Part shown: positions 1-6,539 of the stretch, in pieces
Position numbering within the stretch: position 1 is the stretch's first letter
Layout of the letters: every line of letters begins with the position of its first letter
Assembly: GCA_937864535.1 (NCBI GenBank)
Contig: CALMJS010000015.1
Span: 215,670-279,669 of the forward strand
DNA from: an uncultured Paracoccaceae bacterium
GTDB lineage: Bacteria > Pseudomonadota > Alphaproteobacteria > Rhodobacterales > Rhodobacteraceae
DNA: 64,000 bases
Reading direction: 5' to 3'
Notes under the pieces: model-generated
What the model was told of the DNA's origin: nothing
The model's database searches: none
Seen by the model: the letters and a program-made list of their open reading frames with translations, nothing else
Made by a program: the position numbers and the translations under genes

Positions 1-654
1 CTGCCCGTCGCGCAGGCGCACGACGCGGCCACATCGCGCCGCCAGATCGGGGGAGTGGGTCACCATCACCAGCGTCGCGCCATGCCGGTCCCGCAGGTCG
101 AACAGCAAATCCATGATCGCGGCGCCGTTGGTCTGGTCCAGATTGCCCGTCGGTTCGTCTGCCAGCAGGATTTTTGGCCGGGGCGCCGAGGCGCGGGCGA
201 GGGCTACCCGCTGTTGTTCGCCGCCGGACAGTTGGTTCGGGTAATGGTCCATCCGGTGCGCCAAGCCGACAGCCGCCAGTTCATCCGCCGCCCGGTCAAA
301 GGCGTCGCGATGGCCTGCCAGTTCCAGCGGGGTTGCCACATTTTCCAGCGCGGTCATCGTCGGGATCAGATGGAACGACTGAAACACGATCCCCATCGTG
401 TCACGGCGGAACCGGGCCAGCCCGTCTTCGGACATGTGGGTCAGATCCTGCCCCAAGGCCATGATTGTGCCACCCGTGGCCTGTTCCAGTCCGCCCATCA
501 GCATCAGTAGCGAGGATTTGCCCGACCCACTGGGACCGATCAGACCAACGCTCTCGCCTTCGTTTATCGACAGGGTGATGCCGCGCAGGATATCAACGGG
601 TCCAGCATTGCCCGGCAGGGATAGTCGAGCGTCCATCAGCGAAAAGGCAGTCAT
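1..654 (-). CDS. ABC transporter ATP-binding protein, YbbA/LolD type (3' end outside window)
   Basis: The ATP-hydrolysing subunit of a MacB/LolCDE-like exporter. The frame is open from an ATG at 652-654 to the window edge, so the C-terminus is missing. Reading from the start, Walker A is GPSGSGKSS (about residue 42), the signature is LSGGEQQRVALARA and Walker B is ILLADEPTGNLD, followed by the switch histidine in MVTHS. The LSGGEQQ signature and the small single-domain build are typical of YbbA/LolD. It is divergent from an arylesterase, with only 3 bases between the two start codons. That matches the ybbA-ybbP/tesA arrangement of other proteobacteria, so the permease gene is probably just outside the window. 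Confidence 0.9.
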   Translation of the reverse strand, partial: MTAFSLMDARLSLPGNAGPVDILRGITLSINEGESVGLIGPSGSGKSSLLMLMGGLEQATGGTIMALGQDLTHMSEDGLARFRRDTMGIVFQSFHLIPTMTALENVATPLELAGHRDAFDRAADELAAVGLAHRMDHYPNQLSGGEQQRVALARASAPRPKILLADEPTGNLDQTNGAAIMDLLFDLRDRHGATLVMVTHSPDLAARCGRVVRLRDGQ

Positions 655-657
655 GCA

Positions 658-1329
658 ATGATCCACAATCTATTGTCCCGCTTAGGATATGGGGCGTTGT
701 CCCCGGTTCGCAACCTGATGTTGGTCACGTTTCTGTCTGGACCGGTTCTCTCTGGATCGGCCTTGGCCGAGCCTGTGACCATTGCCGCCTTGGGCGACAG
801 CCTGACCCAAGGCTATGGTCTGCCCGTCGAGGAGGGGCTGGTCCCGCAGTTGCAGCAGTGGCTGACCGCCCACGGAGCGGATGTCGTCATGATCAATGCC
901 GGTGTGTCCGGGGATACCACGGCGGGCGGTCTGTCGCGGATCGACTGGACCCTGACGCCCGAGGTGGATGCGGTGATTGTTGCGCTGGGCGGCAATGATT
1001 TCCTGCGCGGGATCGATCCGGCGGTGAGCCGTGAAAACCTGCGCGGGATATTGCAGACCGCGACTGACAAAGGTGTCAGGGTGCTGTTGATCGGGCTGGC
1101 GGTCTCGACCAACTACGGCCCCGAGTACAAGCGGGACTTCGAGGCGATGTACGTCGATCTGGCGGCCGAGTTCGGCGTGCCGATGATCCCTAATCTGCTG
1201 CAGGCCATCGACGATGCGCCCGGATCGCCGCTTGACTATGCACAGGCGGACGGCCTGCACCCGAATGCGACCGGAGTCGCATTGATCGTCGAGGCGATCG
1301 GGCCGCAGGTGCTGGCACTGGCTCAGTAG
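658..1329 (+). CDS. Arylesterase / TAP-like GDSL lipase, exported
   Basis: SGNH-family esterase of the TesA/arylesterase type, 223 aa. The four family blocks are visible: GDSLTQGYG (nucleophile Ser), GVSGDTTAGG (oxyanion Gly), GGND (oxyanion Asn) and DGLHPN (catalytic Asp and His). Residues 1-37 contain basic residues, then a hydrophobic stretch ending in SALA, and look like a signal peptide, so the enzyme should act in the periplasm. The ATG at 658 keeps the basic n-region; an ATG at 718 would leave almost none. It is divergent from the YbbA-type ATPase. Its 3' end overlaps the convergent DUF4329-like gene by 7 bases. The physiological substrate cannot be read from sequence. Confidence 0.9.
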   Translation: MIHNLLSRLGYGALSPVRNLMLVTFLSGPVLSGSALAEPVTIAALGDSLTQGYGLPVEEGLVPQLQQWLTAHGADVVMINAGVSGDTTAGGLSRIDWTLTPEVDAVIVALGGNDFLRGIDPAVSRENLRGILQTATDKGVRVLLIGLAVSTNYGPEYKRDFEAMYVDLAAEFGVPMIPNLLQAIDDAPGSPLDYAQADGLHPNATGVALIVEAIGPQVLALAQ

Positions 1330-1850
1330 GTTTCGGACTTGATGATCGCCCGGTAGCTATAGCTGCCTTTGACCGCGCCGGGCGGCTCATCGATAAAATT
1401 GGGGTCTTGGGCGACACATTTCACCCCGCAAACCTGATGGGCCGTCATGGTCGAACTGTCGACGAACCACACCCGCCCGCCCGGTGTCGCGATCCAGCCG
1501 TTGATCTGCGACGACTGGTCCGATTCCATGTCGGTCGAGGACGGGACTTCGCTGTTGTATGCAGGGTTATAGGTGCTGTGTGTGTGGAACGACGCCAGCA
1601 CGACAAATTTCGTGGGCCAGTCGGGCAGGGTGCAACCGGCCTCTTGGCCGACATTGATCTGGCTGACCATCAATCTGCCCAGAGCGTCGCGCCCCAGATA
1701 CCCGCAGAGTTCGCGGTTCAGGTCAAAGGACCTCAGCTGGATTTTCTGAAAGACCTTGCGGACAAATGCGAATTCTTCCGGGTCCGTGGGGGGATCCGCA
1801 AACGCAGGCGCGGCGCCGAGGAGCACCAAGAGGGTGGCGCAGATTTTCAT
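1323..1850 (-). CDS. Secreted DUF4329/JAMM-like protein
   Basis: Small exported protein of 175 aa. From the ATG at 1850 it begins MKICATLLVLLGAAPAFA, a clear signal peptide. In-frame starts also exist at 1862 and 1892. The mature part carries ELCGYLG, then SFHTHS and, 12 residues on, SSTD. This matches the metal-binding pattern of JAB/JAMM isopeptidase folds (Glu ... His-x-His ... Ser-x-x-Asp) as found in DUF4329 proteins. Four further cysteines could form disulfides in the periplasm. Those families include peptidases and deamidases, but I cannot assign an activity here. Its 3' end overlaps the end of the arylesterase gene, and cspA starts on the same strand upstream. Confidence 0.75.
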   Translation of the reverse strand: MKICATLLVLLGAAPAFADPPTDPEEFAFVRKVFQKIQLRSFDLNRELCGYLGRDALGRLMVSQINVGQEAGCTLPDWPTKFVVLASFHTHSTYNPAYNSEVPSSTDMESDQSSQINGWIATPGGRVWFVDSSTMTAHQVCGVKCVAQDPNFIDEPPGAVKGSYSYRAIIKSETY

Positions 1851-1892
1851 GGGTCCGAGCATCCCCGGGCCCACGATTCTATTCAAGTCCAA

Positions 1893-2099
1893 TTAGACCA
1901 GCGTCAGGTTGATCGCCGATTCGCGGCCGTCGCGGCCGGACTGCAGCTCGAAGCTGACTTTCTGGTTGTCCTTCAGTTCGGTCAGGCCCGAACGCTGGAC
2001 GGCAGTGATGTGAACGAACACGTCCTTGCTGCCGCCATCGGGGGCGATAAAGCCAAAGCCCTTGGTTGCGTTAAACCATTTCACGGTGCCGGTGGCCAT
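1893..2099 (-). CDS. cspA: Cold-shock protein, CspA family
   Basis: Single cold-shock domain, 68 aa, an RNA/ssDNA-binding chaperone. The RNP motifs are visible as [15 protein letters not shown] and DVFVH. The start at 2099 gives the usual MATGTVKWF and has a good Shine-Dalgarno (CAGGAG) 8 bases upstream. A frame extension to 2117 is open but has no such site. A strong sigma-70-like promoter lies at 2219-2247, giving a leader of about 110 bases, as is common for cold-shock genes whose leaders act as temperature-responsive RNA. The next gene on this strand starts 43 bases beyond its stop codon. Confidence 0.96.
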   Translation of the reverse strand: MATGTVKWFNATKGFGFIAPDGGSKDVFVHITAVQRSGLTELKDNQKVSFELQSGRDGRESAINLTLV

Positions 2100-2424
2100 C
2101 GTGAGTACTCCTGTCAAAACGCTGCTCGCATCATGCAGCAGCCTGGCGCGTCGGTCCTTGGTCGTCTAGCTGGGCCGGGTCGGCAGTAACAGGTAGAGGC
2201 AGGCAGAGTCGCAGCATCATTATGTGTGAGCATTTTTCTTCGATCAAGGGTTCTGCGATGGATGTGGGGATTGACAGAATCCGGAATTAGGAGTTTGGCT
2301 CGCGCGCTACTTCACCCTTTTTGCGATTGGTCGGATGGTCATGTTCGTTTGTTCCGCAGGCACCTGTGCTCGGTTCAAAAGGGGCTGTGACGGTCTGGAC
2401 CGCGCTGTTTGAACCGACCGAGCC
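2100..2424. other. Divergent intergenic region between cspA and the TPR-methyltransferase gene
   Basis: No gene is supported in these 325 bases. The cspA promoter is at 2219-2247 on the minus strand. A perfect TTGACA at 2271-2276 on the plus strand could be the -35 box of the methyltransferase gene, although the hexamer 17 bases on (TTTGGC) is a poor -10 box. Close to the methyltransferase start is a 10-base perfect inverted repeat, TCGGTTCAAA at 2370-2379 and TTTGAACCGA at 2408-2417. Confidence 0.55.
2219..2247 (-). promoter_or_regulatory. Sigma-70-like promoter of cspA
   Basis: On the minus strand a TTGATC -35 box (2242-2247) and a CATAAT -10 box (2219-2224) are separated by exactly 17 bases. 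Transcription would start near 2212, leaving a 5' leader of roughly 110 nt before the cspA ATG. The boxes are seen directly; the cold-responsive role of the leader is inferred from the family. Confidence 0.65.
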
Positions 2425-3366
2425 ATGTCCAAATTTTCGACCTCTTCCGGAAATCTCGCTGCTGACCGTCGCCTTGCCTATGCCGAAGCCCTCTTGTCCG
2501 AAGGGTATGCGCCTGCTGCTGCCGCGCTCTTGGCGGAAACAATGGACATGGTGCCGACCTGGCTTGGTGGCTGGTATCGTCTGGGCGAACTGGCGGAGGC
2601 GGCTCAGGACATGGACCTCGCCGGTGCAGCCTATCAGCGGGCGCTGGACCTCGATCCGTCGGACCGGTTCGGCGCGGCATTGCGGCTGGACCTGCTCCGA
2701 CCTGTGACCCTGTCGGACCGTGCGCCTGCCGCCCATGTCGAGGCGCTGTTTGACGAATATGCGCATCGGTTTGAAACCTCCCTGGTGCAGAAACTGAATT
2801 ACCGTGGTCCGGAACTTCTGGCCGAACTGCTACCGCAGTCTCTGGGTCGGGTGATGGATCTGGGCTGTGGGACCGGACTGATGGGAGCCGCGATTGTCGG
2901 GCGCTACGAGTGGTTGGGAGGCTGCGATCTTTCCTCTGGTATGCTGGTCGAGGCGCGCAAAAAGGGGCTCTATGACCAGTTGGAAAAACAGGACCTGACC
3001 CGGCTCCCCTTTGTCGCAGACCCCTTTGATACGGTGATCGCGGCCGATGTGTTCATCTACCTTGGCGCACTGGAGAGCGTGTTTGCATGGGTCTCCGCTT
3101 CGGTCCGTCCGGGCGGGCTGTTCGCTTTTACGGTTGAATATCAGGACACCGAACAGAGCTACCTGCTGCAAACGTCGCGGCGCTATGCCCACTCCGAGGC
3201 CTATCTGCGGTCCTTGCTGGGCAACGCAGGGTTTGTCGATGTGGATCTGCGGCAGGTCAGTTTGCGCCGTGACCGCGGCGTCGATGTTCAATCGCTGTGT
3301 GTCGTTGCGCGTCGGGCGGCTTCGGTCTCGCAGGGAGAACGCGACGGAGAGGCGGCGCTGGCCTAG
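2425..3366 (+). CDS. TPR-repeat SAM-dependent methyltransferase
   Basis: Predicted class I methyltransferase of the COG4976 type, 313 aa. Residues about 15-85 hold two tetratricopeptide-like helical repeats (the second ending AYQRALDLDPSD). A linker (VEALFDEYAHRFETSL) typical of this family follows, then the SAM-binding fold with motif I VMDLGCGTGLMG near residue 145. The substrate is unknown; the TPR part suggests a protein or peptide partner. The start codon has only a weak ribosome site. A 10-base inverted repeat ends 8 bases before the ATG, which could affect initiation or bind a regulator. It precedes trxC on the same strand but is separated by 60 bases containing another dyad. Confidence 0.85.
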   Translation: MSKFSTSSGNLAADRRLAYAEALLSEGYAPAAAALLAETMDMVPTWLGGWYRLGELAEAAQDMDLAGAAYQRALDLDPSDRFGAALRLDLLRPVTLSDRAPAAHVEALFDEYAHRFETSLVQKLNYRGPELLAELLPQSLGRVMDLGCGTGLMGAAIVGRYEWLGGCDLSSGMLVEARKKGLYDQLEKQDLTRLPFVADPFDTVIAADVFIYLGALESVFAWVSASVRPGGLFAFTVEYQDTEQSYLLQTSRRYAHSEAYLRSLLGNAGFVDVDLRQVSLRRDRGVDVQSLCVVARRAASVSQGERDGEAALA

Positions 3367-3387
3367 GGCTTGTTCTGGCGCCCGGAT

Positions 3388-3415
3388 GATATATATTACA
3401 CAAGTAACATATATC
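3388..3415. promoter_or_regulatory. Near-perfect dyad upstream of trxC (candidate operator or leader hairpin)
   Basis: The left arm gatatatattac (3388-3399) and right arm gtaacatatatc (3404-3415) pair over 12 bases with one mismatch, around a 4-base centre ACAA. It ends just before the Shine-Dalgarno (CTGGAG) of trxC. It is extremely AT-rich against a GC-rich background, so it could be a -10 region carrying an operator, or an mRNA hairpin masking the ribosome site. No regulator family is assigned. Confidence 0.6.
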
Positions 3416-3426
3416 TGGAGGGCATC

Positions 3427-3852
3427 ATGTCCGGTTTGAAACTGACCTGTCTGGACTGCGGTCAAATTAACCGCGTACCATCGGAAAAACTGTCTGCAGG
3501 CCCCAAATGTGCGACCTGCGGGGCAAGGTTGATCACCGACAAAGCGGTCGAGGTCGATATGGCGACCTTGCAAAAGGCTGCGCGCAATGACGATCTGCCG
3601 TTGGTGGTCGATTTTTGGGCGCCGTGGTGCGGCCCGTGCCGCATGATGGCGCCGGAGTTTTCAAAGGCAGCCCAAGCCATGTCCGGCAAGGCGCGACTGG
3701 TGAAACTCAACACAGAGGCGCAGCCAGCAGCGGGCGCGACCTATGGCATTCGCGGCATTCCGACGATGGTAAAGTTCCAGTCCGGCCGCGAGGTCAAACG
3801 CCAATCAGGGGCAGTTTCCGCCCAAGCGATCAGCAGTTGGATCGGCAGCTAG
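3427..3852 (+). CDS. trxC: Thioredoxin 2 (zinc-binding thioredoxin)
   Basis: Cytosolic disulfide reductase of the TrxC class, 141 aa. The N-terminus has two CxxC pairs (Cys8/Cys11 and Cys28/Cys31) that bind zinc and separate TrxC from TrxA. The redox motif is WCGPC (Cys68/Cys71), and the cis-proline loop is GIPTM. The start at 3427 is chosen because a CTGGAG ribosome site lies 6 bases upstream; an upstream in-frame start at 3370 would translate the AT-rich dyad. TrxC is oxidative-stress induced in other bacteria, and the palindrome at 3388-3415 is a plausible control element. The small membrane protein gene converges 2 bases beyond the stop. Confidence 0.95.
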   Translation: MSGLKLTCLDCGQINRVPSEKLSAGPKCATCGARLITDKAVEVDMATLQKAARNDDLPLVVDFWAPWCGPCRMMAPEFSKAAQAMSGKARLVKLNTEAQPAAGATYGIRGIPTMVKFQSGREVKRQSGAVSAQAISSWIGS

Positions 3853-3854
3853 GA

Positions 3855-4067
3855 TTAGCCGCGCAGATTGGAAAATTGCGGCGCCAGGGCGGATTGGAGC
3901 GCCCGGCGCTCTGAATGGCCCCATGTCATGGCCAGCATCGGCAACATCAGGCCGATCCCCATATACAGGCCAAAGGCCATCGCAAAGCCGATGTTCAGCA
4001 GGAGCATGCCGCATACGGCAACGAACAGTCCAAAGGCGCTGCTTGCCAAAAACGCGATGATTGCCAT
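3855..4067 (-). CDS. Small membrane protein, function unknown
   Basis: 70-aa hydrophobic protein with two predicted transmembrane helices (about residues 2-24 and 26-48) and a short polar C-terminus beginning WGHSERRALQSA. The ATG at 4067 has an excellent ribosome site (TAGGAG, 7 bases away). I do not recognise a characterised family. It converges on trxC and is divergent from the fds operon, 275 bases away. A link with formate metabolism is not supported by anything in the protein. Confidence 0.75.
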   Translation of the reverse strand: MAIIAFLASSAFGLFVAVCGMLLLNIGFAMAFGLYMGIGLMLPMLAMTWGHSERRALQSALAPQFSNLRG

Positions 4068-4251
4068 GTCTGTTCTCCTACGTGACACCACACTCGGACT
4101 CTCTGTCCTATCCCTTAATAAAGGATTGCTGGCTGTGCTTCACTCCCCTCCCCTGCGAGTGGAAGCGAGGACTATTCTTTTGAGAAAATTTGCAGCAACC
4201 CTTGATTGCGATCCGGTTTTTGCCATGTCGGATTGGGTGAAATTCTGTGGC

Positions 4252-4272
4252 TTGATAGGGATTCGCTATCAA
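4252..4272. promoter_or_regulatory. LysR-type operator upstream of the fds operon
   Basis: Perfect inverted repeat TTGATAG-N7-CTATCAA, containing the T-N11-A core (T4256, A4268) of LysR-regulator recognition sites, 70 bases before fdsG. In other bacteria fds operons are controlled by a LysR-type activator (FdsR). No LysR gene adjoins this operon; the only one in the window is at 41446. The dyad is seen directly; the identity of its regulator is inference. Confidence 0.6.
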
Positions 4273-4342
4273 CAAACGGAATACCGATATTGATTTGCTA
4301 TTTTAATCGGCGCTAAAGGTGCCCCGAGTCAGGGAGCCATCT

Positions 4343-4819
4343 ATGAACGCCAAACCCAAGCTACCGTCCTCGGACGACGTTGAGGCCATTATCGCCCGTC
4401 ACAGCCACCGCGAAGGGCCTTTGCTGCCGATTTTACACGATTTGCAGGCAGAATTCGGCCATGTCCCGCAGATGGCGGTCCCGGTTCTGGCGGAAAGTTT
4501 GAACATCGGACGGGCCGAGGTTCATGGCGTTATCAGCTTCTACCACGATTTCCGCGATGCTCCGGCGGGTCGGCATGTCGTGAAAATCTGCCGCGCCGAG
4601 GCGTGCCAGTCCGTTGGCGCGAATGCGCTGGCCGATCACGCCTTGGCCAAGCTTGGTGGCGAGTGGCACATGACCACGCCGAACGGCAATATCACCGTGG
4701 AACCGGTCTATTGTCTGGGCCTGTGCGCCTGTGGTCCGGCCATCATGGTGGATGGCCAGCTAGAAGGGCGCGTCGATGCGGCCCGTATGGACGAAATCCT
4801 GTCGGAGTGCGGCGCATGA
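4343..4819 (+). CDS. fdsG: NAD-dependent formate dehydrogenase gamma subunit
   Basis: Small [2Fe-2S] subunit of the soluble molybdenum formate dehydrogenase, homologous to NuoE, 158 aa. Four cysteines bind the cluster, two in CRAEACQSVGA and two in CLGLCACGP. It passes electrons between FdsB and FdsA in the cytoplasm. The ATG at 4343 is chosen for the AGGGAG site 6 bases upstream; the frame is open from 4319. It is the first gene of a six-gene operon and overlaps fdsB by 4 bases (ATGA). A LysR-type dyad lies at 4252-4272. Confidence 0.96.
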   Translation: MNAKPKLPSSDDVEAIIARHSHREGPLLPILHDLQAEFGHVPQMAVPVLAESLNIGRAEVHGVISFYHDFRDAPAGRHVVKICRAEACQSVGANALADHALAKLGGEWHMTTPNGNITVEPVYCLGLCACGPAIMVDGQLEGRVDAARMDEILSECGA

Positions 4820-6333
4820 AAATCTACATCCCTCGTGATGCCGCAGCCAAGGCGCTGGGCGCTGACCGTATCGCCAAAGCGATCGAAGCCGAGATCAAGG
4901 ACCGCGGTCTGACCGCACAGATCATCCGCAACGGGTCCCGCGGTATGGTCTGGCTGGAACCGCTGGTCGAGGTCGAGACCGCGGAAGGCCGCGTCGGTTA
5001 TGGTCCGGTGACGGTTGCCGACGTCAAGGCGATCTTTGAAGGCGACAGTGACAAGGCGCTGGGCGATGTTGAAGTGCTCCCGTTCTTTGCCGCCCAGACC
5101 CGCCTGACCTTTGCCCGCGTTGGCAAGATCGATCCCCTGTCGTTGGCCGACTACGAGGCCCATGGCGGTCTGTCCGGTTTGCGCCGCGCGCTGACGATGA
5201 CGGGCGAGGCGATCGTGGACGAGGTGAAACTGTCCGGCCTGCGTGGTCGCGGCGGTGCGGGCTTCCCGACCGGGATCAAATGGGACACCGTGCGCTTGGC
5301 GCATGGCGACAAGAAATATATCGTCTGCAACGCCGACGAAGGCGACAGCGGCACTTTTGCCGACCGTATGCTGATGGAGGGGGACCCCTTTACCCTGATC
5401 GAAGGCATGACCATCGCCGGTATCGGCTGTGGCGCCACCAAAGGGTTCGTCTACATACGCTCCGAATACCCCGATGCGATCGAACAGATGCAGGCCGCCT
5501 GTGACATTGCCCGTGAGGCGGGTGTGCTGGGCAATGTCCTGAACTCGGGCCACAAGTTCGACATTGAAATCCGTGTTGGCGCGGGCGCCTATGTCTGTGG
5601 CGAGGAAACCTCGCTGCTCAATAGCCTTGAGGGCAAGCGCGGGACTGTTCGGGCCAAGCCGCCTCTCCCGGCGCTGCAAGGGTTCATGGGCCGACCGACG
5701 GTCGTCAACAACGTGATCTCTCTGGCCACCGTTCCGGTGATTTTCGAAAAGGGCGCGCAGCATTACGCGGACTTCGGCCTTGGCCGGTCCAAGGGCACCA
5801 TGCCGATCCAGATCGCGGGCAACGTGAAATTCGGCGGCCTGTTCGAGACCGCATTCGGCATGCCCTTGGGCGATTTGGTCAATAAGGTCGGCGGCGGCAC
5901 TGCCTCTGGCCGTCCGGTCAAGGCTGTGCAGGTCGGCGGTCCGCTGGGTGCCTATATGCCGGTGTCCAAGTTCGACACGCCCTTTGGCTATGAGGATTTT
6001 GACCAGAAGGGCGGGTTGATCGGACACGCAGGAGTGGTGGTGTTCGACGACACCGCGGACATGCTGGGCATGGCGCGTTTCGCGATGGAATTCTGCGCGG
6101 TCGAAAGCTGTGGCAAATGTACCCCCTGCCGTATCGGGGCCGTGCGCGGCGTTGAAACCATCGACCGTATTGCCGCCGGTGACGCAGGCGCGGTCGAGAT
6201 CCTGACCGATCTGTGCGAAACCATGAAGGACGGATCGCTCTGCGCGCTGGGCGGGTTCACCCCGTTCCCCGTCATGTCGGCGCTGCAAAACTTCCCTCAG
6301 GAGTTCCAGACCGCAAAAGAGGCCGCCGAATGA
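4816..6333 (+). CDS. fdsB: NAD-dependent formate dehydrogenase beta subunit
   Basis: FMN- and NAD-binding subunit (NuoF homologue with a fused NuoE-like N-terminal domain), 505 aa, where NAD+ is reduced. GRGGAGFPTG at about 144-153 binds NADH, GAYVCGEETSLLNS forms part of the FMN site, and ESCGKCTPCRIG near residue 435 with a later Cys (SLCALGG) holds the [4Fe-4S] cluster. The start overlaps the fdsG stop (ATGA), indicating translational coupling. The stop is likewise shared with the next small gene. Length and motifs fit FdsB of Rhodobacter and Cupriavidus. Confidence 0.96.
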   Translation: MKIYIPRDAAAKALGADRIAKAIEAEIKDRGLTAQIIRNGSRGMVWLEPLVEVETAEGRVGYGPVTVADVKAIFEGDSDKALGDVEVLPFFAAQTRLTFARVGKIDPLSLADYEAHGGLSGLRRALTMTGEAIVDEVKLSGLRGRGGAGFPTGIKWDTVRLAHGDKKYIVCNADEGDSGTFADRMLMEGDPFTLIEGMTIAGIGCGATKGFVYIRSEYPDAIEQMQAACDIAREAGVLGNVLNSGHKFDIEIRVGAGAYVCGEETSLLNSLEGKRGTVRAKPPLPALQGFMGRPTVVNNVISLATVPVIFEKGAQHYADFGLGRSKGTMPIQIAGNVKFGGLFETAFGMPLGDLVNKVGGGTASGRPVKAVQVGGPLGAYMPVSKFDTPFGYEDFDQKGGLIGHAGVVVFDDTADMLGMARFAMEFCAVESCGKCTPCRIGAVRGVETIDRIAAGDAGAVEILTDLCETMKDGSLCALGGFTPFPVMSALQNFPQEFQTAKEAAE

Positions 6334-6539
6334 CGGACAAGGTCAAAGGGCCAGCGTCCTATTTCCCGTCCATCGAGGCGAAATACGGCCAGCCGATGAC
6401 GCACTGGTTCGACATCGTAAAGTCCCACGGGGATCTCAAGCATATGGAGATCGTGGGTAAACTGAAAACCGATCATGGCATGGGACACGGGCACGCAAAC
6501 GCCGTCGTCGCCTATGTTCTCAAGGGAGATGCCAAGTGA
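6330..6539 (+). CDS. DUF4287-type small protein encoded inside the fds operon
   Basis: 69-aa soluble protein. The C-terminal segment DHGMGHGHANAVVAYVL and the N-terminal YFPSIEAKYG are hallmarks of DUF4287, a short helical domain of unknown function. The gene is wedged between fdsB and fdsA with a 4-base overlap on each side (ATGA into it, GTGA out of it), so it must be translated with the enzyme subunits. The textbook fds operon is G-B-A-C-D without this gene. A role as an accessory, stability or assembly factor for formate dehydrogenase is inference from position only. Confidence 0.85.
   Translation: MTDKVKGPASYFPSIEAKYGQPMTHWFDIVKSHGDLKHMEIVGKLKTDHGMGHGHANAVVAYVLKGDAK

Noticed and set aside
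4202..4215. FNR-type site upstream of fdsG
   Set aside because: TTGAT-TGCG-ATCCG matches only one half well; too weak to list as a feature.
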